A DNA stretch of 64,000 nucleotides. Origin: Thermodesulfatator indicus DSM 15286. GTDB taxonomy: Bacteria; Desulfobacterota; Thermodesulfobacteria; Thermodesulfobacteriales; Thermodesulfatatoraceae. The position numbers were made by a program, and so were the translations under genes. How positions within the stretch are numbered: position 1 is the first letter of the stretch; every line of letters begins with the position of its first letter. Where the stretch lies: positions 1,851,244 through 1,915,243 of the forward strand of contig NC_015681.1 of assembly GCF_000217795.1 (NCBI RefSeq), given 5' to 3'. The notes below the pieces were generated by a model, which was given only the letters and a program-made list of their open reading frames with translations, searched no databases and had not been told where the DNA came from. Below, in pieces: positions 1 through 6,948 of this stretch.

Positions 1-117
1 GCCTTGTGTATGGGGTTTGATCCCAAACAGGTAGCAGCTATTCACGAAATACCTAGGGAAGAAATTATCGCTCGTATTCAGAGCGAAGAGCGTCTTAAAG
101 AAAAACAGGAGGGTTAA
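1..117 (+). CDS. C-terminal end of a probable heterodisulfide reductase subunit B (partial)
   Basis: An open frame enters from the left edge and stops at 115-117, giving 38 residues. It begins ALCMGFDPKQ and continues with HEIPREE, which resembles the C-terminus of HdrB proteins (a pattern of the type LAMGLSPKELGLELHRIP). HdrB carries the cysteine-rich CCG domains that hold the noncubane FeS clusters; these lie outside the window. The stop is 2 bases before mvhD, and its last codons carry the mvhD ribosome binding site (GGAGGG). An hdr gene directly before mvhD would fit the electron-bifurcating Mvh-Hdr complex. Only the tail is visible, so another Hdr-type or unrelated subunit is possible. 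Confidence 0.5.
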   Translation, partial: ALCMGFDPKQVAAIHEIPREEIIARIQSEERLKEKQEG

Positions 118-119
118 CT

Positions 120-530
120 ATGGAATTTACACCTAACATTATATGTTTTGCTTGTCACTGGTGATGCTACGGAGCAGCAGATGCGGCAGGTGTCGCTCGG
201 TTCAAGTATCCACCAACAGTTAAATTTATAAGGGTGCCGTGTTCAGGTAGGGTAGATGTAGAGTTTGTAATGGAAGCATTAGCCAGAGGAGCCGACGGTG
301 TTATCGTTGGTGGGTGCCGTTTAGGAGAGTGCCATTATCAGGTGGGCAATTACAAAGCCAATAAGCGTTTTGAAATATTTAAAAAACTTTTGGCAGATCT
401 TGGTTTTGAGCCTGACCGTGTAAAGACCTTGTGGATTTCGGGTTCTGAAGGGCAAAAATTGGCACAAGAGGTTACGGCTTTTAGTGAACATATTCAAAAT
501 CTTGGTCCGAATCCATTGAAGGCAAGTTAG
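120..530 (+). CDS. mvhD: MvhD, iron-sulfur subunit of F420-non-reducing hydrogenase, selenoprotein
   Basis: 136 residues if the in-frame TGA at 162-164 is read as selenocysteine (residue 15). MvhD is the small [2Fe-2S] protein that passes electrons from the MvhAG hydrogenase to HdrA. The N-terminus reads MEFTPNIICFACHW-U-CYGAAD, matching the family motif C-x-W-C-x-Y-G-x-x-D with Sec in place of a cysteine. Later cysteines (PCSGRVD, GGCRLGECHY) are also those expected. The start at 120 has GGAGGG 5-10 bases upstream. A gene finder that ignores Sec would begin at 234 and lose the first 38 residues. A hairpin 18 bases after the TGA fits a bacterial SECIS. The next gene, mvhG, starts 21 bases downstream. 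Confidence 0.93.
183..196 (+). promoter_or_regulatory. Putative SECIS element of mvhD
   Basis: The mRNA can form a five-pair stem, GCGGC with GUCGC (one G-U pair), around the loop AGGU. The loop lies about 24 bases after the UGA at 162-164. Bacterial SECIS elements recognised by SelB have an apical loop with a conserved GU, 16-37 bases after the UGA, as in E. coli fdhF. The match is by eye; energy was not computed. Confidence 0.7.
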
Positions 531-551
531 ATTAATTTTTAGGAGGATCCT

Positions 552-1511
552 ATGTCCAATAAAATAAAGTTAGGGGTCTTGTTGGCCGGTGGATGTGCCG
601 GTTGTGAAATGGCCATCGTAGATCTATCTGAAAGATTACTTGATGCCCTAGAGCACCTAGAGGTTGTTTTCTGGGCGCCAACGGTGGCTGACGTGAAGTA
701 TAAAGATTTAGAGGCTATGCCAGAAGGGGCCATAGATGTAGCACTGGTGGATGGCATGGTTCGTCTCGACGAGCATGAGCATATGCTAAAGGTATTGCGT
801 GAAAAGTCTAAAGTCTTGGTGGCCTTTGGAAGCTGTGCTTCTGAGGGTTGTATCCCTGGTATGGCTAACCTTTTTAAGGCTGAAGATTTATTAAAACAGG
901 GTTATGTAGATACTTTTAGTACTGATAATCCTGATGGCATTTTGCCTCAGCCTGAGTGGAAAGAAGATGGTAAATATGACCTTACGCTTCCGCGCTTCTT
1001 AGATAAGGTTTCTCCTATATCTTCAGTAGTAGAAGTTGATTATTTCATGGGTGGATGTCCGCCTCATCCTGATTTCGTTTGGGAAGCTATTTTAGCTATT
1101 GTTCAGGGAAATCTTCCGCCAAAAGGTTCTTGGATTACCTGTGGAAAATCAGTTTGTGAATTTTGTGGGCGCAATCCTGCTATCCAGGGCCGTACTCGCG
1201 AAATGGCTAAAGAAGTCAAGCGTACCTTTGAAGGCGCTCCAGATGATGGAAAGTGCCTTTTAGAACAGGGTTATGTTTGTTTTGGCCCTTTTACCCAGGG
1301 AGATTGTAAAGCACTTTGCCCCAAAATTGGAATCCCCTGTCGTGGTTGCGGAGGTCCGCTTCCGGGAGTTAAGGATTACGGAGCCAAGGCGGTTAGTGCC
1401 CTCGGTAGCATGCTAACTGACGAAGCAGTAGAACAATTACTTAACAAATATACTAATTTGGCCCAGTTTGTTTATCGCTATTCTTTACCGGCCAGTTTGC
1501 TTAAGAAATAA
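552..1511 (+). CDS. mvhG: MvhG, small subunit of F420-non-reducing [NiFe] hydrogenase
   Basis: 319 residues, cytoplasmic (no Tat signal). MvhG holds the three FeS clusters that carry electrons from the NiFe site in MvhA to MvhD. Visible cluster cysteines are GGCAGCEMA near the N-terminus, GSCASEGC around residue 95, GGCPPHP around residue 170, and a cysteine-rich C-terminal third including CGKSVCEFCG, GDCKALCP and PCRGCGGPLP. The ribosome binding site AGGAGG lies 4-9 bases before the ATG. It sits between mvhD and mvhA in a compact operon. Length and motif order are normal for group 3c hydrogenases. Confidence 0.95.
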   Translation: MSNKIKLGVLLAGGCAGCEMAIVDLSERLLDALEHLEVVFWAPTVADVKYKDLEAMPEGAIDVALVDGMVRLDEHEHMLKVLREKSKVLVAFGSCASEGCIPGMANLFKAEDLLKQGYVDTFSTDNPDGILPQPEWKEDGKYDLTLPRFLDKVSPISSVVEVDYFMGGCPPHPDFVWEAILAIVQGNLPPKGSWITCGKSVCEFCGRNPAIQGRTREMAKEVKRTFEGAPDDGKCLLEQGYVCFGPFTQGDCKALCPKIGIPCRGCGGPLPGVKDYGAKAVSALGSMLTDEAVEQLLNKYTNLAQFVYRYSLPASLLKK

Positions 1512-1529
1512 GTTTGAGGAGGATCCTTG

Positions 1530-2999
1530 ATGAAAAAGATAACTATAGAACCGATTACCCGTCTGGAAGGGCACGGGAAGATTGCTATTTTTCTTGATGA
1601 TAATGGAAATGTTGATAATGCCTTCTTTCAGGTAGTTGAATTTCGCGGCTATGAGAAGTTTGTTCAAGGAATGCCGATGGAAGAGGTGCCCCGGACGGTT
1701 TCTACCATCTGTGGTGTTTGTCGAGGGGTTCACTTTACCGCTTCGATGAAGGCCTTGGACCAGATTTTTGGTGTAGAACCAACACCGGTGGCTAGGAAAC
1801 TTAGAGAAATTTTCTTTAATGCCCATTATGTTGAAGACCATGCTGCTATTCTTTATGCCCTTGGTCTTCCTGATTTTGTAGTTGGGCCTGAGGCTTCACC
1901 AGCGGAGCGTAACGTGATAGGTCTTATTCAGAAGGTCGGAGTGGATATAGGCCGTCAAGTACTTAAAAGACGTGGTTATGCTGTTAAAATTTTCGAACTC
2001 TTAGGTGGTAAACCCAACCATCCTGTGGCTGCGCTTCCTGGAGGTTGGGCTAAGAAGCTTTCTGAAGAAGAACGCCAGCAGATACTTGAATGGGGTAAAG
2101 AGCTGGTAGAACTTGGCAAGTTTACTCTGCAGGTTTTTGAAGATGTAGTTCTTAAGAACGAGAAGTACATGGAACTCATCACCGGCGATATGTATAAAGT
2201 GGTGGTGAATTACATGGGCGGTGTAGATGAGAACGGTATTTTAACTTCTTATTATGAGCCAAAAGTGCAAAAGATAGTTTCTCATAATGGTCAAGAGATT
2301 GGTTCCTTTACCGGTAAGCAATACCTGGATTTTATAGCGGAAAGGGTTCTCCCCTGGAGTTATCTCAAGATGCCTTATCTTAAGCAAATGGGCTGGAAAG
2401 GTTATGATGATGGTGAAGATACCAGTCTTTACGCTGTTGGTCCTTTACCTCGTATAAATATAGCTAAAGGCTTCAGCACTCCTCTGGCTCAAGAGGCTTA
2501 CGAGAAATTTTGGGATACTTTTAAAGAACGTCCTGTTCACTACATTCAAGCCTATCACTGGGCTAGGGCTATTGAACTCCTTCACGCAGCTGAACGCATT
2601 GTTGAATTAGCCAGTGATCCGGAGATTACTTCTCCTGAGACTCGTCGTCACGATTTTAACATTACTGGTGAAGGAGTGGGCATTGTAGAAGCTCCTCGTG
2701 GAACTCTCATCCATCATTATCAAACTGACGATAAGGGTTATGTGACCAATGCTAATCTTATTGTAGCAACCACTCATAATAAAGGTCCTATTAACGCGGC
2801 TATTCGGAAGGCGGCTAAGCACTTCATCAAAGAGGGCAAGGTTGATGAGGCTATTTTAAATTACGTGGAAATGGCTTTTCGTCCCTTTGACTTATGCTTA
2901 GCCTGTGCCACTCATGCTGCTGGTCCAGGCGTTACTCCTATAGAAATCTTTGTTTACGATAAAAATGGTAATCTCCAGCAGAAACTTAGGAATTTCTAG
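1530..2999 (+). CDS. mvhA: MvhA, large catalytic subunit of F420-non-reducing [NiFe] hydrogenase
   Basis: 489 residues. It binds the NiFe(CN)2CO centre and splits H2. The N-terminal signature EPITRLEGHG and the first ligand motif ICGVC (in RTVSTICGVCRGVH) are present. The second ligand motif is DLCLACATH rather than the usual DPCxxC, so proline is replaced by leucine. About 26 residues follow the histidine at which maturation proteases usually cleave. A TTG at 1527 is in frame, but the ATG at 1530 is better spaced from GAGGAGG (1516-1522). The gene ends before a strong terminator. The maturation protease is encoded about 250 bases further on. Confidence 0.95.
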   Translation: MKKITIEPITRLEGHGKIAIFLDDNGNVDNAFFQVVEFRGYEKFVQGMPMEEVPRTVSTICGVCRGVHFTASMKALDQIFGVEPTPVARKLREIFFNAHYVEDHAAILYALGLPDFVVGPEASPAERNVIGLIQKVGVDIGRQVLKRRGYAVKIFELLGGKPNHPVAALPGGWAKKLSEEERQQILEWGKELVELGKFTLQVFEDVVLKNEKYMELITGDMYKVVVNYMGGVDENGILTSYYEPKVQKIVSHNGQEIGSFTGKQYLDFIAERVLPWSYLKMPYLKQMGWKGYDDGEDTSLYAVGPLPRINIAKGFSTPLAQEAYEKFWDTFKERPVHYIQAYHWARAIELLHAAERIVELASDPEITSPETRRHDFNITGEGVGIVEAPRGTLIHHYQTDDKGYVTNANLIVATTHNKGPINAAIRKAAKHFIKEGKVDEAILNYVEMAFRPFDLCLACATHAAGPGVTPIEIFVYDKNGNLQQKLRNF

Positions 3000-3028
3000 C
3001 TGGTTTATTTTATAAAACGGCTATTTCA

Positions 3029-3053
3029 GGAGGGCCAAAAGGCCCTCCTTTTT
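3029..3053 (+). terminator. Rho-independent terminator of the mvh operon
   Basis: Perfect 8-bp stem GGAGGGCC / GGCCCTCC with an AAAA loop, followed by five T, 29 bases after the mvhA stop codon. It should end the hdr-mvhDGA transcript before the repeat and the protease gene. Confidence 0.9.
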
Positions 3054-3133
3054 ATTTTGTGAAAATGCTATATTTTGTTTTATTAATAGAAGGCTTCATT
3101 TCGCTTTAGCGCCCTCACAATAACACCACCTCT

Positions 3134-3212
3134 GTCACTGCGAGGAGGCCCGTAGGGCCACGAAGCAGTCCCTGGGATTGCTTCGGCCTCTAGCGAGGCC
3201 TCGCAATGACAG
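3134..3212. repeat. Dispersed GC-rich palindromic repeat, copy 1
   Basis: Begins GTCACTGCGAGG and ends CGCAATGACAG, so its ends are near-inverted copies of each other; inside are CGAAGCAGTCCCTGGGATTGCTTCGG and GAGGCCTCG-type arms. The same core recurs about ten times in the window, nearly always between genes. It fills most of the gap between the mvh terminator and the maturation protease. Confidence 0.85.
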
Positions 3213-3252
3213 GGTTAAATTAAAATGAAAGTTGGGAGAAACTCTTTTAAAT

Positions 3253-3720
3253 ATGGCTACCAAAAAAGTTATCCTTATAGGTATTGGGAATCCTTATTTA
3301 CAGGATGATAGGGCAGGGCTTGAAGTGGTTTCTCGTTTAAGAGAGCTAGGTTGTCCCTGGGATCTTGAAGAACTCTATACCACCGGCCTTGAATTGCTTG
3401 ACAAGATTAAAGGTTATGATGAAGTCATAATAGTTGATGCGGCTCAGTGGGGGAAAGAACCGGGCACTATAATCGAATTAAGCGGAGAGGAATTAAGGCT
3501 TCCTCATGTTTCTTCGGTTAATACCCACGCCATGACTTTAGGGCACATAATTGAGTTAGGCTACGTGGCTTTTCCTGATGAGATGCCCAAAAAATTTACG
3601 GCTTATTTGATAGAAGCCGAGCATTTAGATGAATTTTCTCAGGTAATGTCTCCTCGAATTGAAGAAGCTATAGAAAAGCTGGTTAAGCTTTTTACTGAAA
3701 TTTGGAAAAGCTCACTTTAG
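3253..3720 (+). CDS. Hydrogenase maturation protease (HycI/HyaD/FrhD family)
   Basis: 155 residues. These endopeptidases remove the C-terminal tail of the [NiFe] large subunit after nickel insertion. The N-terminus KVILIGIGNPYLQDDRAG carries the family motif GxGNxxxxDDxxG, with the first nickel-sensing acidic residue in the DD pair. DAAQWG and NTHAMTLG supply the later acidic and histidine positions. The start is the ATG at 3253, because family members begin a few residues before VILIGIGN; an in-frame TTG at 3232 would extend it into repeat-flanking DNA. Its natural substrate here is MvhA. Confidence 0.88.
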   Translation: MATKKVILIGIGNPYLQDDRAGLEVVSRLRELGCPWDLEELYTTGLELLDKIKGYDEVIIVDAAQWGKEPGTIIELSGEELRLPHVSSVNTHAMTLGHIIELGYVAFPDEMPKKFTAYLIEAEHLDEFSQVMSPRIEEAIEKLVKLFTEIWKSSL

Positions 3721-3795
3721 CGCTTGTCCTTTTCTTTTTGTTGTTTATTTTTTCTTACAAAACTATAATTACAAAACTATAAAAGGAGATTCACA

Positions 3796-4518
3796 ATGAA
3801 GGTGATATTAGCTATAGGAAGGCCTGTTCGTCTTGCGGCTGGTTTTATTAGTCCTGAGGAAAAAGGCGAACTCCTTATGAAGGAAGAAGTTGATCTTGAC
3901 GAAGGGGTGTCGGGAAAGAGCCTTTTTGATTTTAACGATTATTTTGAAGAATTTGGTATTGACTTCGATTCTCTAGAAGATTTTGAAGGAAAAGATATCC
4001 TTGGTCTTGATGTTGACAGGTTGAAAAAACAAGCTGTTTATTTGCCTTTTAGACTTCCTAAAAAAGGAGATTTGTTGTTATTTAAACGATTTTTAATAAG
4101 TGATGAAGAATTTGGTGCCAAATTTATTTTCCCTTATGATAATTTGGAACCTTCTAAATTGATTCCCTTGGTTTTTGACTTTGGTGATTTTTGTGGTGCA
4201 GAAAGCTTATTAGTGGGTTTTTTCTACATAAAGGGAGATGATAATCTGGAAGGGTTGCGAGAATTTTTGAACGTAGAGCTTAAAAAACTTCCTCGAGGCA
4301 AAGAGCCTTTATTTTTGAAAGAATTAGACGCCGCCTTGACGGAAGGGAGATTACCATTTGGCCCTAAAATTCCTGGAGAAATAAGTTTTCATCCGGCGGT
4401 TCCCCTTGAGGCAGAGTTCGAAGAACATTATGAAGTTCTCGTTATAGAGAATCGTGCCGGAGAAACCGAATGTTATTCACTGGAAATAAAGACTGAAAGA
4501 CCTATTATAGAAATTTAA
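3796..4518 (+). CDS. Unrecognised acidic protein, 240 residues
   Basis: I do not recognise this family. The ribosome binding site AAAGGAGAT is 6 bases before the ATG. The protein has no signal peptide, no membrane segment and no cysteine cluster. It is strongly acidic, with an Asp/Glu/Phe-rich stretch at residues 35-70. It reads as a soluble cytoplasmic protein with alternating hydrophobic strands (VILAIGRPVRLAAG at the start, YEVLVIENRAGE near the end). It stands alone between the hydrogenase protease and a repeat copy, on the same strand as the hydrogenase genes, with a 75-base gap before it. A hydrogenase-related role is only a guess from position. Confidence 0.7.
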   Translation: MKVILAIGRPVRLAAGFISPEEKGELLMKEEVDLDEGVSGKSLFDFNDYFEEFGIDFDSLEDFEGKDILGLDVDRLKKQAVYLPFRLPKKGDLLLFKRFLISDEEFGAKFIFPYDNLEPSKLIPLVFDFGDFCGAESLLVGFFYIKGDDNLEGLREFLNVELKKLPRGKEPLFLKELDAALTEGRLPFGPKIPGEISFHPAVPLEAEFEEHYEVLVIENRAGETECYSLEIKTERPIIEI

Positions 4519-4532
4519 CTTGCTTTAATGAA

Positions 4533-4705
4533 GTCATTAGCGATGGCATTGCGAGCGAAGCAATCCTTCTCCCGAGCGCAGCTAAGGGATCTTTTAGGCA
4601 GCTTCGGCCTCTAACGAGGAATTGCAGTGGCAGTGAGGGTTACTTCGCCTTAGCTGATTATATCAGCGATGACACTTTGTTATCTAAAAAACGCTCGCAT
4701 TAATA
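4533..4705. repeat. Dispersed palindromic repeat, copy 2 (long form)
   Basis: Contains CATTGCGAGCGAAGCAATCC, CTTCGGCCTCTAACGAGG and a tail, TTAGCTGATTATATCAGCGATGACACTTTGTTATCTAAAAAACGCTCGCATTAAT in part, that also follows the copies at 24.4 and 52.3 kb. The shared tail suggests that the mobile unit is longer than the palindrome. It lies between convergent genes. Confidence 0.75.
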
Positions 4706-4715
4706 GACTTAATCG

Positions 4716-5807
4716 TTATTTATTTTCAGGAAGGAGAAAAGAAGGCACTGGGCTTAAAGGAAGGGAAGTTTTGGGGCCTCCTTCTACTTCTAACACCTGA
4801 ACACGGTGATTGAAAAGATCAGTTATATATATACGCCCGAAGCTATCTATCATTACGTCTGAAGGATAATTAAACCAGCCGGGGTTCCAGCCTCGACCTC
4901 CAAACTCAAATTTTAGTTTACCCGTATCATAGTCATATACTAAACCGGTATGTCTCATATAATCCACTACATATATTAATTTTTTTTGGGGATCGGCACA
5001 TATTCCGCGAGGCCGGCTTAATTTACCCCCGCCACCACCTTTTTGTCCTCCCTTGAAAAGAAATTTTTCGTTATGGTCATACACATAGAAACGTCCCATT
5101 TCTTCACTAAGGAGATAAATTCTACCTTGACTGTCTACAAAAACATCCGTAATAATCGCTTCTTTTTCCGGTGTTTCAGGGGTAAATCTATCTTTAGGAG
5201 CTAAGGTTTTTATATAATTTCCTTCTTTATCTAGAACTATTAAGCCCCTATAACCTATCCCGGTAACATAGAGTTTGCCATTTTGACCTATAGCTATTGA
5301 ACGAGGATGAAAATTTTCTGCTCCTTCAAAGCCTTTTAGAAAAATGTCTTTTATCTTTATAGCGGCCGCGTTAAACACAGAAATATGAGGACGAGATTCA
5401 TAAGAACTGGTTCCCTGGCATAGATAAATATTGCCTTGTTTATCGATAGCTAATCCAGCTGGGGCAAAAACTCCTCTCCCTTTACCCATTGAAAAAATAG
5501 GAAAGAGATCAGGACTGTAAACAATTATTCTTCCCTTAGCCGTATCAACTACGTATAACTCATCCCTTCCAGGATCATAGGCCAAATATGATGGGAAAGA
5601 CAATTTGTTACCTTGATCGTCTTTATCGATAATAGCAATGACTTTTGGTTCTGCTCTTTGAGCGGTGCCTTCAAGTGCTTTTTTTAAAGCCTCTTCACTT
5701 ACCTGGTCAGTAACTTGTTGTGAATAACTGGGGGACAACCAAAAGAAAAGGCCCAGCAAAACAATAATAATTAACCATTTGCTGGGCCTTAAATAATTGC
5801 TAATCAT
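4716..5807 (-). CDS. Secreted NHL-repeat beta-propeller protein
   Basis: 363 residues. The N-terminus has a basic residue, then a hydrophobic segment (WLIIIVLLGLFFWL) ending SPSYSQQ, a likely Sec signal peptide. The rest contains NHL-type blades with the signatures YLAYDPGRDELYVVDTAKG, GLAIDKQGNIYL, SIAIGQNGKLYVTG, DVFVDSQGRIYL and DVMIDSFGRIYITDLFNHRV, as in six-bladed propellers. NHL proteins next to multiheme cytochromes are common in metal-reducing bacteria; their role is probably structural or in assembly. The start lies 5 bases after the stop of the upstream cytochrome, suggesting translational coupling. A terminator-like hairpin lies inside codons 6-20. Confidence 0.88.
   Translation of the reverse strand: MISNYLRPSKWLIIIVLLGLFFWLSPSYSQQVTDQVSEEALKKALEGTAQRAEPKVIAIIDKDDQGNKLSFPSYLAYDPGRDELYVVDTAKGRIIVYSPDLFPIFSMGKGRGVFAPAGLAIDKQGNIYLCQGTSSYESRPHISVFNAAAIKIKDIFLKGFEGAENFHPRSIAIGQNGKLYVTGIGYRGLIVLDKEGNYIKTLAPKDRFTPETPEKEAIITDVFVDSQGRIYLLSEEMGRFYVYDHNEKFLFKGGQKGGGGGKLSRPRGICADPQKKLIYVVDYMRHTGLVYDYDTGKLKFEFGGRGWNPGWFNYPSDVMIDSFGRIYITDLFNHRVQVLEVEGGPKTSLPLSPVPSFLLPENK
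5748..5790 (-). terminator. Intragenic terminator-like hairpin at the start of the NHL gene
   Basis: On the minus strand a perfect 13-bp stem (AAGGCCCAGCAAA with TTTGCTGGGCCTT, 17-base loop) is followed by TTCTTTT. It begins 17 bases after the NHL start codon and encodes part of the signal peptide. Read from the upstream cytochrome genes it has every mark of a rho-independent terminator. Confidence 0.65.
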
Positions 5808-5812
5808 ATCTT

Positions 5813-6898
5813 TTACTGAAATACACCCTTGTTAGTATGACAGACAAAACAGCCGCAATTAGTGGAGTCTCCCACGGTGCATTGAGAGTAATCCCACCTC
5901 AGAATGTCGTCGTAGGGAGTACCATGGGGCCTATGGCATGATAGGCACATAACCATATCCTGTCCTGGAGTAACAGTGGCACTAGGTCCTCCTAAAGCTG
6001 TTAGGTCAGGCCGAGCCACTGGAGCCAAAGGATTATAAACAGTGTAATTAGCATATTCTCCAGAGTTCGGAATAACTGCATCAGAAGGATGCCTTAACCA
6101 GGGAGAGCCGCCGTTTTCGTCATCGTTTTCTATATGAAAATTCCCATGACAACCGGTACAAAAAGCGGTCATAGTGTTAGCTTGGATACTCATAAATCCA
6201 CCAGTTCCTGATAAATTACCGGGTTTTCCAAAATATTCGTTGTGGTCAGAAGCACTAACTGTGGCTTCCCAATCATTGTCTTCAATTCCTTCTACTCCAT
6301 AACCTGGCGAATGAGCAGCAGCTAAGAACCTATACCAACCGCCATTTTCACCCACTACATTATTGTAATTACCATTTGGATGGTCATTGACATGGTGTTT
6401 AGGATAAAGGTGACAGCCGGTACAGCCATATTTGTTCTCTATAACAGATGGTTGGCTAAGGGTGGAATGACAGCTGTTAGTACAACTTATGGCGGCTCCA
6501 GGAGCCGCATTCAAAAAGTCATCCTGTTCATTTAAAAATACGTTGTGGCCTTTAGGGTCTCCTACCTGGCCATCGGTATTCCCAAGCCCTTCCTTTACCC
6601 ACCAAAAGTTTCCGCCAGCTAGATAATTGGTGGGGGCATTTCCACCAGTATAAAGAACTACAGGAACAATGCTATCACCCAACATATAAGTAGTAGAAGA
6701 TTCACTTGAGGAATGGCAGCCTACACAATCATATTTGGTAAGCCCCATATGAGGCCCGGATTCGCTTACTATCTGGCCATTTTGAGAGTTATGCATAGTG
6801 TGACAATTTGAACAAACTCCAGAAACACGGGCGTTTCCGTAGGAAGTTAAAGCTAAAATAGTTAAGAAAACTGTAAACAATGTGAAAAGAAATTTCAT
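5813..6898 (-). CDS. Secreted multiheme c-type cytochrome, OmcS/OmcE-like
   Basis: 361 residues with a signal peptide (MKFLFTLFTVFLTILALTSYGNA). It has six CXXCH motifs (CSNCH, CVGCH, CTGCH, CTGCH, CLSCH, CFVCH) and one CX3CH (CTNSCH). The order of features matches what I recall of Geobacter OmcS: N-terminal CxxCHTMHNS, AGGNFWWV followed by KGHNV, CTGCHGNFH before WLRHPSD, CLSCHRPHGTPYDDILRWDY, and a CxxCH at the extreme C-terminus. The C-terminal motif is CGCFVCH with an extra cysteine. It lies 50 bases downstream of a related cytochrome and just before the NHL gene. A filament-forming role is inferred. Confidence 0.88.
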   Translation of the reverse strand: MKFLFTLFTVFLTILALTSYGNARVSGVCSNCHTMHNSQNGQIVSESGPHMGLTKYDCVGCHSSSESSTTYMLGDSIVPVVLYTGGNAPTNYLAGGNFWWVKEGLGNTDGQVGDPKGHNVFLNEQDDFLNAAPGAAISCTNSCHSTLSQPSVIENKYGCTGCHLYPKHHVNDHPNGNYNNVVGENGGWYRFLAAAHSPGYGVEGIEDNDWEATVSASDHNEYFGKPGNLSGTGGFMSIQANTMTAFCTGCHGNFHIENDDENGGSPWLRHPSDAVIPNSGEYANYTVYNPLAPVARPDLTALGGPSATVTPGQDMVMCLSCHRPHGTPYDDILRWDYSQCTVGDSTNCGCFVCHTNKGVFQ

Positions 6899-6899
6899 A

Positions 6900-6937
6900 C
6901 CCCCCTCCTGTAAGGAGGGGGAATTATCTCCCCCTCC
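6900..6937 (-). promoter_or_regulatory. Hairpin with alternative pairing to the ribosome binding site
   Basis: In the minus-strand transcript between the two cytochrome genes, GGAGGGGGA pairs with TTCCCCCTCC in a hairpin at 6914-6937. Six bases later comes the ribosome binding site GGAGGGGGG (6900-6908) for the 5813-6898 gene. The same CCCCCUCC can pair with either G-rich segment, so the hairpin could free or hide the binding site. Seen by eye only. Confidence 0.5.
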
Positions 6938-6948
6938 TTTTTTCTTGC

